Origin: CAYXBG01 sp964463145
GTDB lineage: Bacteria; Acidobacteriota; UBA6911; RPQK01; CBDAPI01
DNA length: 34,231 nucleotides
Reading direction: 5' to 3'
Assembly (NCBI GenBank): GCA_964463145.1
Contig: CAYXBG010000012.1
Location: 1 to 34,231 of the forward strand
The notes under the pieces were generated by a model that ran no database searches, was not told where the DNA came from, and saw nothing but the letters and a program-made list of their open reading frames with translations. This document shows, piece by piece, positions 16,875 to 25,798 of the stretch. Numbering within the stretch: the stretch's first letter is position 1; every line of letters starts with the position of its first letter. Made by a program: the position numbers and the translations under genes.

Positions 16875-18374
16875 TTATTCGGGATAAAGGGAGGCATCCG
16901 AGGCAATCTCCACTAACGTCCTAACGCCAAACCCCGTCGCACCTTTGACAGCTGACCCCTCTGGATAGAGAGAGACACCGGCTATATCCATGTGGCACCA
17001 GGGAATTGCACCTACAAACTCCTCCAGAAACTTGGCTGCAGTAATGGCTCCTCCCCAGCGTCCACCCACATTCTTAATGTCAGCTATATAGCTCCTTAAA
17101 TCGTGCCTGTATTCAGAATCAAGCGGCAACGGCCATACCTTTTCATCTGCTTTTGAAGCTGCCTCTCGGACTACCGAACAAAGCCGGTCTGAATTACAGA
17201 AGATTCCTGCTCTAACCGTGCCAAGCGCGACAACACAGGCACCTGTAAGTGTCGCTATGTCGATGATAAAGGCTGGATCTAACTGCCTTGCATAGTGGAT
17301 TGCGTCAACCAAAATTAGCCTACCTTCAGCATCAGTGTTGATCACCTCCACAGTCTTGCCACCCATTGAACGAACAACATCACCTGGACGCTGAGCCCGA
17401 CCACTAGGAAGATTTTCCACAACTGCTAAAAGGCCAACCACATTCTGAGGTACCTGAAGTCGAGAAATCGCTTGCATGGCGGCAAGAACGGCGCACGCCC
17501 CTGCCTTATCTGTTCTCATTTCTTCCATATGCAGGGCTGGTTTGATTGAAATCCCTCCACTGTCAAACGTTACTCCTTTACCGATGAGTACCCCTGGCGG
17601 ACTATCGGAAGATGGTGCTCCTTGGTGTCTAATTATGACAAATCGAGCTGGTTCATCACTCCCTCTAGCAACCCCAAGAAGTGTGTTCATACCTGCTTTT
17701 TCTATGCGCTTCTCATCCCATATCTCTATATCCAGTGACGATGAATCCGCTATTTTCTGAGCTTGATCTGCCAGCCGAGATGGACTCATTATATTCCCGG
17801 GTTCATTGGTCCACCTACGAGCCTCGTTGGTTGCTGTGGCCATCACACCGGCTTTGCGTTCCAAGTCACTCGCCACGGCCTCGTCCAACTCAGATCTGTC
17901 ACTTACCAACAGAACACGTTCTACTCCAGCAACAGTGCGTTCAACAGTTTTATATTCGTCTACTGTAGACGCGACACCCAACATTAGCCCTTCCAAGGCA
18001 CACCGTGCCATTCTCTTCGGGTCTGGAGAACCTACGGAGAGAATGCCTAAAACCGGCAGTCTATAGGCCTTGGTGCTGACCAAAGCGCTCATGAACAAGA
18101 CACGGTAGTCGACCTCAGGGTATAGATCCTTGGGTCCAGCCCCGATTAGAATTAGACGCCCTATTTTGGTTCCTCTCGGTCTATAGATTGTGGTGTTTTC
18201 ACCCTGTTTACCTGTCCATCCCCCGTTCTGTTCTAGCTCGGATAAAAGGCCTTCCTGCGAAATGTTGATCTCCTTTGCTAAGCCTTCAGAATCCAATTGA
18301 TCTTCAAATAAAGGCACTAATAAGGCATCGCATTCGACCTTCGACCACTTCTCATGAATAAGTTCCACTTCCAT
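16875..18374 (-). CDS. pepA: Leucyl aminopeptidase (M17)
   Basis: A 499-residue M17 peptidase. N-terminal macro-like domain (about 1-160) followed by the catalytic domain with GKGVTFDSGG (Lys266, Asp271), RTDKAGA (Asp289) and the hallmark NTDAEGRL (346-353; Asp348, Glu350, Arg352). All metal and bicarbonate-site residues are in place. Two metal ions release N-terminal residues from peptides; some PepA proteins also bind DNA as site-specific recombination or pyrimidine-operon factors. It follows smpB by two bases and is probably coupled to it. The pairing suits recycling of peptides from tmRNA-tagged proteins, which is inference. Confidence 0.95.
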   Translation of the reverse strand: MEVELIHEKWSKVECDALLVPLFEDQLDSEGLAKEINISQEGLLSELEQNGGWTGKQGENTTIYRPRGTKIGRLILIGAGPKDLYPEVDYRVLFMSALVSTKAYRLPVLGILSVGSPDPKRMARCALEGLMLGVASTVDEYKTVERTVAGVERVLLVSDRSELDEAVASDLERKAGVMATATNEARRWTNEPGNIMSPSRLADQAQKIADSSSLDIEIWDEKRIEKAGMNTLLGVARGSDEPARFVIIRHQGAPSSDSPPGVLIGKGVTFDSGGISIKPALHMEEMRTDKAGACAVLAAMQAISRLQVPQNVVGLLAVVENLPSGRAQRPGDVVRSMGGKTVEVINTDAEGRLILVDAIHYARQLDPAFIIDIATLTGACVVALGTVRAGIFCNSDRLCSVVREAASKADEKVWPLPLDSEYRHDLRSYIADIKNVGGRWGGAITAAKFLEEFVGAIPWCHMDIAGVSLYPEGSAVKGATGFGVRTLVEIASDASLYPE

Positions 18375-18376
18375 CT

Positions 18377-18826
18377 CTAATTTCCCTTCAGTTGAATTTG
18401 TATCTCACGCTCAACCACTTTTCGTTTTTTTGCTTCGCGCTTATCATAAAGCTTCTTTCCTTTTGCAATTGCAATCTTTAACTTAGCCTTCCCTCTAGCA
18501 AAGTAAATGGAAAGAGGTATAAGCGTGAGTCCTTGACGGGTACTTTTCCCTAGCAGCTTTTTAATCTCACGTTTGTGAAGCAACAGTTTTCTGGATCTCC
18601 GGGGCTCGTGATTCTCAAGATTCCCGTGCGTATACGGCCCAATATGGCAATTCTCTAGCCAAACCTCTCCCGTACGTACTCGAGCAAAGCTGTCTCTGAG
18701 ATTGACCCGGCCTTCACGGATTGCTTTTACTTCCGTTCCAGTCAACACTATCCCAGCTTCAAATTCCTCAAGAATATGATAGTTGTGATAGGCCTTTCGG
18801 TTCTTTGCGATCGGTTTACCCGACAT
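18377..18826 (-). CDS. smpB: SsrA-binding protein SmpB
   Basis: A 149-residue tmRNA-binding protein, normal length. Seen: NRKAYHNYHILEEFEAGIVL, GTEVKAIREGRVNL, the RSRKLLLHKREI stretch, and the lysine-rich C-terminal tail from GKKLYDKREAKKRK that acts as the decoding-centre helix. It carries tmRNA into stalled ribosomes for trans-translation. It starts inside the end of rfbD, an 11-base overlap. The tmRNA gene ssrA, often close to smpB, was looked for and not seen in this window. Confidence 0.96.
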   Translation of the reverse strand: MSGKPIAKNRKAYHNYHILEEFEAGIVLTGTEVKAIREGRVNLRDSFARVRTGEVWLENCHIGPYTHGNLENHEPRRSRKLLLHKREIKKLLGKSTRQGLTLIPLSIYFARGKAKLKIAIAKGKKLYDKREAKKRKVVEREIQIQLKGN

Positions 18827-19661
18827 TTAATTGCCTCAAAAACGATTTCAGGGCCTCTTCCCAGGAACGCATTTCTGGAAATTTCTCTAATTGCAGGAGG
18901 TAATTGTCAAGTACCGAGTAGGGTGGTCTCATAGCAGCTCTTCCTGCATTTCCCGACGCTATTGGTTGGACTTGACAATCGATCTCTAGCAGCGAAACAA
19001 CCTCTCGAGCCAGATCAAACCATGTTGCTGTGCCAGAATTTGTTACATGATATAGGCCAACTGAATCATGCTCTATCAACTTAAGGCTCATCTCGGCTAA
19101 GTCACACATGTAAGTCGGACTTCCACGCTGATCTTCAACAACATAGACCTTTCCTACATTACGAGCCTGCTCGCTTATTTTATTAACAAAGTTACTCTCT
19201 CCTTCTCCAAAGAGCCAACTGGTCCGAACAATTAGATACCGTGAGCAGATATTTTGGACCCACTGCTCGCCTTGTAGTTTGGTCAAGCCATAGTGATTGA
19301 TCGGCTGAGTGGCAGCGTCCTCTCGGTAAGGTGCATCTGCATTCCCGGGGAAAACATAATCAGTACTGAAATAGAGCACTTGAGCCCCAACAGAGTCCGC
19401 CACATCTGCTACATTTCGTGTGCCCAGTCCGTTCACATGCATTGCAGTCTCTTTATCTCTTTCAGCCCCATCAACATCGGTATAAGCTGCCGCGTGAACC
19501 ACCCAGTCGGGTTTGATCATCCGGAAAATAGTATCCACATCGGGCAAGGAAACTACATCCAGGTCCGCATGGGTTAGACCTACTACATCATGTTTCCGGC
19601 CAAACACACTGCTGACAACCTTCCCAAGTTGACCGCTGGCACCAGTCAATAAGATTTTCAT
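18816..19661 (-). CDS. rfbD: dTDP-4-dehydrorhamnose reductase RfbD/RmlD
   Basis: A 281-residue short-chain dehydrogenase. The nucleotide-binding TGASGQLG is at the start, then STDYVFPG and the catalytic YGLTKLQGE (Tyr and Lys). It makes dTDP-L-rhamnose in the last step of the pathway, using NADPH. Start codon overlaps the rfbB stop by four bases. RfbC, whose product is the substrate of this enzyme, is absent from the cluster, so it is either encoded elsewhere or this enzyme acts on another 4-keto sugar. Confidence 0.93.
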   Translation of the reverse strand: MKILLTGASGQLGKVVSSVFGRKHDVVGLTHADLDVVSLPDVDTIFRMIKPDWVVHAAAYTDVDGAERDKETAMHVNGLGTRNVADVADSVGAQVLYFSTDYVFPGNADAPYREDAATQPINHYGLTKLQGEQWVQNICSRYLIVRTSWLFGEGESNFVNKISEQARNVGKVYVVEDQRGSPTYMCDLAEMSLKLIEHDSVGLYHVTNSGTATWFDLAREVVSLLEIDCQVQPIASGNAGRAAMRPPYSVLDNYLLQLEKFPEMRSWEEALKSFLRQLNVG

Positions 19662-20701
19662 TCGGATCGCCGATTTTCCAACCGATCCAAAGTTTCTTCG
19701 CGCTCTTCGTACATCTTTTTATAGTAACCTCGATATTGACCGCTTTTGACATCATTTACCCAGGATTGGTTCGCTGCATACCATTCCACAGTGTCTCGCA
19801 AGCCTTCCATCAAAGGAATGCAAGGCTTCCATCCAACTTCGCAACGCAGTCTGGTTGCATCAACGGCATAACGCCGATCATGCCCTGGTCTATCTCTGAC
19901 GAATTCAACTAACGAACTAGGTCTTTCCAGGATTCGGAGAATCGAATAAGCCAGATCGAGATTCTTTTCTTCCTGATTGGCTCCGATGTTATATGTCTCG
20001 CCAGGAACCCCTTCTGCCAGAATAGCAGCGATGGCACTGCAATGATCTTCAACGTGAATCCAATCCCTAGTATGGAAACCGTCTCCGTAGATAGGAATCG
20101 AACGCTCCTCCATTGCATTAATAATTACCAGAGGGACAAATTTCTCTGGAAATTGAAAAGGACCGTAATTATTGCAGCACCGAGTGGTGATTACATCCAT
20201 GCCATAAGTCCGATGGTAAGCCCGTACCAACATATCTGCCGCCGTCTTGCTAGCAGCATAGGGACTGTTGGGAGATAACGGAGAACTTTCTGTGAATCTG
20301 CCCTTCTCCAGAGATCCGTATACTTCATCTGTCGAGACCTGAATAAAACGCTTGATTTTAGTCTGCCTGGAAATTTCCAAAAGAACCTGCGTACCAAGAA
20401 CATTTGTCCGCACAGACTGAGATGCATCTACAATACTTCGGTCTACGTGAGACTCGGCTGCAAAATTGACCAACCCATCGGCTCCACCACTCAACACTGC
20501 CTCAACATCTCCCAAGTTGGTGATGTCACCTCGTACAAATGAGTAGTTTGGATTGCCCTGGACGGACTTCAGATTTTCAAGGTTGCCCGCATATGTCAGA
20601 GAATCGAGATTCACAACTTTGCAGTTGGAAAAACGAGCGAGCATATATCGGATGAAAGCAGAGCCAATAAAACCCGCCCCACCCGTCACAATGAGTTTCA
20701 T
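19658..20701 (-). CDS. rfbB: dTDP-glucose 4,6-dehydratase RfbB/RmlB
   Basis: A 347-residue extended SDR enzyme. GGAGFIGSAFIRY binds NAD; STDEVYG is the family loop carrying Thr, Asp and Glu; SPYAASKTAADML has the catalytic Tyr and Lys; RCCNNYGP is the conserved Asn-Tyr region. It converts dTDP-glucose to dTDP-4-dehydro-6-deoxyglucose, the second step to rhamnose and other deoxysugars. The C-terminal tail (about 310-347) is charged and rich in Glu and Arg. It lies 33 bases after rfbA. Confidence 0.96.
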   Translation of the reverse strand: MKLIVTGGAGFIGSAFIRYMLARFSNCKVVNLDSLTYAGNLENLKSVQGNPNYSFVRGDITNLGDVEAVLSGGADGLVNFAAESHVDRSIVDASQSVRTNVLGTQVLLEISRQTKIKRFIQVSTDEVYGSLEKGRFTESSPLSPNSPYAASKTAADMLVRAYHRTYGMDVITTRCCNNYGPFQFPEKFVPLVIINAMEERSIPIYGDGFHTRDWIHVEDHCSAIAAILAEGVPGETYNIGANQEEKNLDLAYSILRILERPSSLVEFVRDRPGHDRRYAVDATRLRCEVGWKPCIPLMEGLRDTVEWYAANQSWVNDVKSGQYRGYYKKMYEEREETLDRLENRRSE

Positions 20702-20734
20702 TCTCGATTAGCAGTTTATACTGAAAGGATGTTT

Positions 20735-21502
20735 CTAATCATCAATAGTTTGTGCCTGGCGATGGAATGTTTTGGAAACTTCCTTAATGTCCTTCTTAGC
20801 AACTAGCCCTGCAGCTTTGAGGAGAGATTGAACGGTACCAGCATCCGTCCACCAACCGTCCAAGATATCGTAGGCCATGTCTCCCCACTCGATGAACTGG
20901 TTGTTCACATCCGTGATTTCCAGCTCCCCTCTCTGCGACGGCTTCAACGACTTGATGATTTCAAAAACTCTTTGATCGTACATATAGACACCCGTGACGG
21001 CAAAAGAAGATGAAGGGGTTTCCGGCTTCTCAACGATCCGGACCACTGTTTCATCCTGTAATATCGGAACTCCAAACCGCTCTGGGTCAGGCACTTCTTT
21101 CAGAAGGATCCTAGCTCCTCGAGGTTGCATCCGGAATTTTTCTACATAAGGCCGAATCGAATTCTCAAGAATATTGTCTCCTAGTACAACACATACCCGG
21201 TCGTTTCCGACAAAATGCTCTGCTAGCCCAAGCGCATCAGCAATCCCACCTTCTCCCTCCTGATAGGCAAAATGGATCTGACTCAATCCAAAATCTTCCC
21301 CGTTCCGGAGAAGTCTGAGGAAATCTCCAGCATTATTCCCCCCGGTAACTATCATTACCTCCTGGATACCAGCATCAACCAAAAGTTGCAATGGGTAGTA
21401 AATCATCGGCCTGTCGAAAACAGGGAGTAGATGTTTGTTAGTAACACGAGTCAAAGGATCTAGTCGTGTCCCCAGCCCGCCAGCCAATATGACACCCTTC
21501 AC
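20735..21502 (-). CDS. rfbA: Glucose-1-phosphate thymidylyltransferase (short RfbA type)
   Basis: A 255-residue nucleotidyltransferase, short compared with enteric RfbA (about 290). Seen: GVILAGGLGTRLDPLT, the NKHLLPVFDRPMIYY stretch, CVVLGDNI, and GELEITDVNN near the sugar site. It joins dTTP and glucose-1-phosphate. The GTG at 21502 is chosen because AAGGAGG lies eight bases upstream; the frame is open to 21565, but this would overlap the preceding gene and add 21 residues not found in the family. It lacks the extra C-terminal helices of the longer enzymes. First gene of rfbA-rfbB-rfbD; no rfbC follows. Confidence 0.92.
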   Translation of the reverse strand: MKGVILAGGLGTRLDPLTRVTNKHLLPVFDRPMIYYPLQLLVDAGIQEVMIVTGGNNAGDFLRLLRNGEDFGLSQIHFAYQEGEGGIADALGLAEHFVGNDRVCVVLGDNILENSIRPYVEKFRMQPRGARILLKEVPDPERFGVPILQDETVVRIVEKPETPSSSFAVTGVYMYDQRVFEIIKSLKPSQRGELEITDVNNQFIEWGDMAYDILDGWWTDAGTVQSLLKAAGLVAKKDIKEVSKTFHRQAQTIDD

Positions 21503-21510
21503 TACAAAGA

Positions 21511-21517
21511 CCTCCTT
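21511..21517 (-). promoter_or_regulatory. Strong Shine-Dalgarno deciding the rfbA start
   Basis: AAGGAGG on the minus strand, eight bases before GTG at 21502. It lies between the GT4 stop and rfbA, and rules out the longer reading of rfbA. Confidence 0.8.
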
Positions 21518-21533
21518 CAGAGGAAATTTTATG

Positions 21534-22631
21534 TTAACCGAACTTCCTCTGAGCCAGCAATTCAAGATACAACTTTTCGAAATCTGCCAACTTTGTCGCC
21601 GAAGTAAAATTTCTCTCTATTCGTTGTCGTCCAGCGCTCCCCATTTTGGATATCAAATCCGGAGACCGTAGCAATTTTTCCAAGGCATCAGCCAGAAAAG
21701 TTGGCTCGCCAGGCTCGACCAGCAATCCAGTCTTTCCCTCAATTACTAATTCAGGATTACCTCCCACACGAGTTGCGACCACCGGCAGGTGATTCGCCAT
21801 GGCTTCCATGATCGCAGCGCTAAGGCCCTCAGAAAGAGAGGGCAAGCAAAATACATCGAAGTGGCGCATTATTGCACCGGAGTCACTTCGAAAACCTGTA
21901 AAGCGCACTGAATCTTTAAGTCCCAAATCAGAAACCAATTGCCCCAAGCTAGATCTCAGCTCACCATCACCAACGATAATCAGCAGGGTATCCGGTAAGT
22001 TCTTTTTTACCGTTTGAAATGCCTTAATCAAGGTTGCCTGATCTTTTTCTGGGCTCAAATAGGACACTGTGCCAACAATCTTTTTACCGTCCGGCAAAGA
22101 AAGCTGGGGTGTCTGTGATCGGTCAAGACCTTGCAAATCAACATCCTCATGTATGACACGGATAATGCCAGAGTTAACCTGATCGCTAGTGAGAGTTCGT
22201 TTGATACTGAAAGAAACGGTTACGATACTGTCAATTAATAGATTGAACTTCAGTGCGCTTAGTCTAGTAGGCAAAGGAAAGTTAACTCTGCGGGAACAAA
22301 CCGTTACCGGAGAACCGGCTGCCCGGCTTGCCAGTGTCCCCGCTATTACGGCGCGCTGGGTATTGAAATGTATAATGGAAAATCTGTCTTTCCTCAGTAT
22401 CTTATACATTCTTGCAAAGGCGAGCAGGCTCAATTCGGCGCGCTGCCGGAAGGGGTAAAAATGGATGCCCTTCTCCAAAATTCTCGTTGCCAAGGGAGCA
22501 GATCTAGGGGCTGCCACCGCAACGTGATGTCCTTGATCTCGCATACCAAGGACCAAAGAGAGTAATTGCTCCTGACCGCCGCGCCATACCGATTCAGTAT
22601 CCACGTAAAGTATCCGCAGGCAGTCAGTCAA
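21534..22631 (-). CDS. GT4-family glycosyltransferase
   Basis: A 365-residue GT-B glycosyltransferase. The N-terminal domain starts with RILYVDTESVWRGGQEQLL (the Gly-rich acceptor loop), and the C-terminal half has VSYLSPEKDQATLI, IIVGDGELR, and LPSLSEGLSAAIMEAMA with the EX7E motif. It probably transfers a sugar from a nucleotide donor to a lipid-linked or LPS-core acceptor. Substrate cannot be told from sequence. Its start overlaps the end of the GT2 gene upstream (four bases), and rfbA follows 31 bases after its stop, so it is likely part of the rhamnose-containing glycan pathway. Confidence 0.85.
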   Translation of the reverse strand: MTDCLRILYVDTESVWRGGQEQLLSLVLGMRDQGHHVAVAAPRSAPLATRILEKGIHFYPFRQRAELSLLAFARMYKILRKDRFSIIHFNTQRAVIAGTLASRAAGSPVTVCSRRVNFPLPTRLSALKFNLLIDSIVTVSFSIKRTLTSDQVNSGIIRVIHEDVDLQGLDRSQTPQLSLPDGKKIVGTVSYLSPEKDQATLIKAFQTVKKNLPDTLLIIVGDGELRSSLGQLVSDLGLKDSVRFTGFRSDSGAIMRHFDVFCLPSLSEGLSAAIMEAMANHLPVVATRVGGNPELVIEGKTGLLVEPGEPTFLADALEKLLRSPDLISKMGSAGRQRIERNFTSATKLADFEKLYLELLAQRKFG

Positions 22632-23392
22632 AATTTATCCTTCGTCAAATTCTGCAGTTCCCATAGCTTCAGAAACTTAAAAAAAACAGAAACTGCAGCT
22701 AAACACGAGACTACCAAACCTGCCACACCGTCCAGAAAACCCCTGCACAAGAAATAATTGCGGGTAAATTCAACAGCTGGATTCAACACTAGATTAGATA
22801 AATGGGCACGCCTGCCCTGATCAAAATAGTCTCTTGCGGAAAGGTTAGTAAAGTTCTGAAGTTGGACAAGATATTCAGATATATCTGAATAGGTATAATG
22901 ATCAATCACATTTTCCATGCGCTGCACAGATCCTACCACGCGTACAGACTCATGGACTCGACCACCCACCCAACTAGCCTTTGATTTTCGAAACAGCCTT
23001 AGTTGCCAGTCCGGATACCATGTAGTGTGGTAAATCCACCGCCCCATGAAGAAAGTACGCCGTGGCATAAGATACCCGGAATGCTCTTTCTCAGAGTGCT
23101 TCCAGTCTAGAAGCTCAACGAGAAGAGCTGGACTGATCACTTCATCGGCATCAACACTCAGTACCCACTCGTGAGTCACCTGATTAAGTGCAAAGTTCTT
23201 TTGATCCCGATAACCAGGCCAGGCCCTTTGCAAAAATCGTTCGGTGTACTTTCTACAAATCTCCTCGGTTTTATCGGTGCTAAAAGAGTCCACCACTACA
23301 ATCTCATCAGCCAAAGGAGCAATGCTCTTTAGGGCGCGCTCTACTTTAGTCGACTCGTTGAACGTGATTAGAGTCACAGATAATTTCTTCAA
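22628..23392 (-). CDS. WaaE/KdtX-like GT2 glycosyltransferase
   Basis: A 254-residue GT-A enzyme. SVTLITFNES opens the fold, VVDSFSTDKTEE holds the nucleotide-binding Asp, and SVDADEVI is the metal-binding DxD. LFRKSKASWVGGRVHE is the conserved acceptor-side region of the family around WaaE, a beta-1,4-glucosyltransferase of the LPS inner core. One or two hydrophobic segments near the C-terminus (about 205-240) suggest membrane association. It overlaps the next gene on both sides by four bases (start 23392 in the GT2 upstream, stop at 22628 in GT4). Confidence 0.8.
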   Translation of the reverse strand: MKKLSVTLITFNESTKVERALKSIAPLADEIVVVDSFSTDKTEEICRKYTERFLQRAWPGYRDQKNFALNQVTHEWVLSVDADEVISPALLVELLDWKHSEKEHSGYLMPRRTFFMGRWIYHTTWYPDWQLRLFRKSKASWVGGRVHESVRVVGSVQRMENVIDHYTYSDISEYLVQLQNFTNLSARDYFDQGRRAHLSNLVLNPAVEFTRNYFLCRGFLDGVAGLVVSCLAAVSVFFKFLKLWELQNLTKDKF

Positions 23393-24474
23393 TGGGTATC
23401 GCTTTCTCCATTTTTGTTGTGGAACTGGATTATCTCCTGTTCACTCCTGAACACCTTAATGGGAGCTGTATTATAAAAGTCTTGCAGTAAGTCATGGACT
23501 TGAACGTCAGTCCTTTTACAGAGGCGTTTCTCTTTCGCCCTAAGATGTATTACAGCGGGGAAAAGCTTGAGGGCTCCGTAAAAAGACCTGTAAAAAGAAA
23601 AATCCAGAACGAACACTCGTGTAATAGAAAACAAGCACAGCATCAATAGGTGTTGGACTAAATACCAGGGAGAGTGCAGATTAATCCAATGGAAAAGGAG
23701 TCGATTTCGGAAAGATACTTTTTCAACGTGTTCGCGGTGGTAATGAGCATCTATCGTAGCACTGATCTCATGGGTCGCTCTACTTCTTGGCTCATAGTGA
23801 ATTTCCCAACCTCTTTTCCAGCCTCGGTAGGAAAGATCTACGTCTTCCCAATGGAAGGGAGAGAGTAATTCATTAAATCCCCCTAACTCCTCTAGTTTCT
23901 GACGATCGTATGTAGCAAAACCGCCTATGGCGTAAAGAGAGAGCAAGTCGTGCTGACCAGTCCATTCACCTGCTTCTGCCCCATATATGTCATAGTTGAA
24001 ATAAACGCTCCAGAAACCTCGCCTGAATCGGCTGAAACGGCCACCCGCAGAAAAAATAGGAGGCCCCCCTTCGAAGACCTTTGCTGTGACGGCGAAAACG
24101 TTGGGATCATGGAAATGAGTGTACTGATGGATAAAATATTCCGGCTCCACTTGCACATCATTATTGAGCAACGCTATCACGGCTGCTCGGCAAACACCGA
24201 AACCACTATTGCAAGCTTTCGAAAATCCTCCGTTTTTTGCCCGACAAACAAGTCGAGCCGAAGGGAATTCAAGGGGCACTCGATCAACGGTCTCGTCAGT
24301 ACTGGCATCATCGACGATTATCAGTTCGGAGGACAGATCACAATCCATCAGGAGACGGCGTTGTGCCTCAAGGACAGACGGTAAATTTCGGCGCAAAAGA
24401 TCAATCCCGTTCCAGGTAGGAATAACAATGCTGAGATCGGGATTTTCCTTACTTGCCAGGTCCTCCATGGTCAT
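23389..24474 (-). CDS. GT2-family glycosyltransferase
   Basis: A 361-residue GT-A glycosyltransferase. SIVIPTWNGIDLLRRNLPS and IIVDDASTDETV are the nucleotide-binding region, LLNNDVQVE is the DxD-equivalent site, and GGFNELLSPFHWEDVDLSYR is the acceptor and base region (the ED motif). A hydrophobic stretch around 285-315 may bind the membrane. Similar proteins add rhamnose or other sugars in O-antigen and polysaccharide assembly; the substrate here is not shown. It lies 28 bases after eno and starts the glycan part of the run. Confidence 0.85.
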   Translation of the reverse strand: MTMEDLASKENPDLSIVIPTWNGIDLLRRNLPSVLEAQRRLLMDCDLSSELIIVDDASTDETVDRVPLEFPSARLVCRAKNGGFSKACNSGFGVCRAAVIALLNNDVQVEPEYFIHQYTHFHDPNVFAVTAKVFEGGPPIFSAGGRFSRFRRGFWSVYFNYDIYGAEAGEWTGQHDLLSLYAIGGFATYDRQKLEELGGFNELLSPFHWEDVDLSYRGWKRGWEIHYEPRSRATHEISATIDAHYHREHVEKVSFRNRLLFHWINLHSPWYLVQHLLMLCLFSITRVFVLDFSFYRSFYGALKLFPAVIHLRAKEKRLCKRTDVQVHDLLQDFYNTAPIKVFRSEQEIIQFHNKNGESDTH

Positions 24475-24502
24475 GGAACTCCATTAATCAATCGACCATG
24501 TA

Positions 24503-25798
24503 TCAGATTTCAATGGACGGGAAACGGGGCAAAATTGCCATTGACCCAACTAACCCGAGCTCATCCTCTATTCTGAGAAGTTGATTGTATTTAGCAACCC
24601 GGTCACTGCGGCTGGCGGATCCTGTCTTTATCTGACCAGCACTGATTGCAACTGCGAGATCGGCTATAAAGGTGTCTTCAGTTTCCCCCGAACGGTGTGA
24701 AATTACTGTTGTGAAGCCTTCCTCAACTGCAAGCTCTATGGTCTTGATTGTTTCAGTGAGGGTCCCAATCTGATTGAGTTTAATCAAAATTGAGTTTGCA
24801 GACTTCTCCTTAATGCCCCTTTTCAAACGTTCTCTATTGGTAACAAAAAGGTCGTCTCCAACCAACTGAAGGCGGGAGCCGAGGACTCTAGTCAAATCCT
24901 GCCATCCTGTCCAATCATCTTCTGCAAGACCATCTTCAATCGAATAGATAGGAAACTTATCCGACCAATCCTTGTACATCCCAATTAGGTCAGAAGCATC
25001 CATAGGAGGTCTGCTGGACTTTTTAAATTCATAGTGCCCACTCTCCTCATTATAGAGCTCACTCGCGGCCACATCTAACGCCAAAAGAACATCTTCCCCA
25101 GGACGGTAACCGGCCCTTTCAATTGCCAGCATAACCGTTTCCAAAGCTTCCGTGTCCGATCTCAGATTAGGTGCATAGCCTCCCTCATCACCCACGCTCG
25201 TGATATGTCCTGCATCCTGCAAAATTTCGCCCAAGTTATGAAAGATTTCAACGCCAATCCGTAGTGTTTCTGAGAAAGATACGCCTGAAACTGGCATTAC
25301 CATGAATTCTTGGATGTCGACATTGTTATTGGCATGGGCCCCACCATTCAGAATGTTCATCATTGGAACCGGCATTTTGCTGGCTTTTCTACCACCCAGA
25401 TGTCGGTAAAGAGGAGCATTAGAATGGTTGGCGGCCGCACGAGCGCACGCCAAGGATACAGCTAATAAAGCGTTGGCTCCCAAACGAGATTTGGACGGAG
25501 TACCATCTAATACCAGAAGAGCATCATCTACAGCAGCCTGTTCTTCAACGGACATCCCTCGCAATTCGGGACCAATCACTTCGTTAATGTTCGAAACGGC
25601 CTTAAGAACACCCTTTCCAAGATACCGATTCTTATCGCCGTCCCTTTTCTCTAGAGCCTCATGCTGGCCTGTTGAGGCTCCAGAGGGTACCGCAGCACGT
25701 CCCTTGCTACCATCACTAAGCAGTACCTCCGCTTCTACAGTGGGATATCCACGAGAATCTATTATTTCTCTCGCAGCAATTCCATCAATAACCGACAC
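24503..25798 (-). CDS. eno: Enolase
   Basis: A 431-residue glycolytic enzyme that converts 2-phosphoglycerate to phosphoenolpyruvate. Seen in order: GAHANN loop, SVGDEGGYAPN, YSIEDGLAEDDW (metal Glu), VGDDLFVTN (metal Asp), LIKLNQIGTLTET (catalytic Lys and signature), and ISHRSGETEDT. It starts 14 bases inside the end of pta and so is probably coupled to it. Its position next to pta and before glycosyltransferases is unusual, as eno often sits by pyrG or ftsB. Confidence 0.97.
   Translation of the reverse strand: MSVIDGIAAREIIDSRGYPTVEAEVLLSDGSKGRAAVPSGASTGQHEALEKRDGDKNRYLGKGVLKAVSNINEVIGPELRGMSVEEQAAVDDALLVLDGTPSKSRLGANALLAVSLACARAAANHSNAPLYRHLGGRKASKMPVPMMNILNGGAHANNNVDIQEFMVMPVSGVSFSETLRIGVEIFHNLGEILQDAGHITSVGDEGGYAPNLRSDTEALETVMLAIERAGYRPGEDVLLALDVAASELYNEESGHYEFKKSSRPPMDASDLIGMYKDWSDKFPIYSIEDGLAEDDWTGWQDLTRVLGSRLQLVGDDLFVTNRERLKRGIKEKSANSILIKLNQIGTLTETIKTIELAVEEGFTTVISHRSGETEDTFIADLAVAISAGQIKTGSASRSDRVAKYNQLLRIEDELGLVGSMAILPRFPSIEI

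Noticed and set aside
16799..19000. tmRNA (ssrA) gene near smpB
   Set aside because: All space around smpB is filled by protein genes; no ALA-type tRNA-like ends were seen.
23950..24384. 144-residue open frame antisense to the GT2 gene
   Set aside because: No recognisable domain, opposite to a well-supported gene with better codon sense; a shadow frame.
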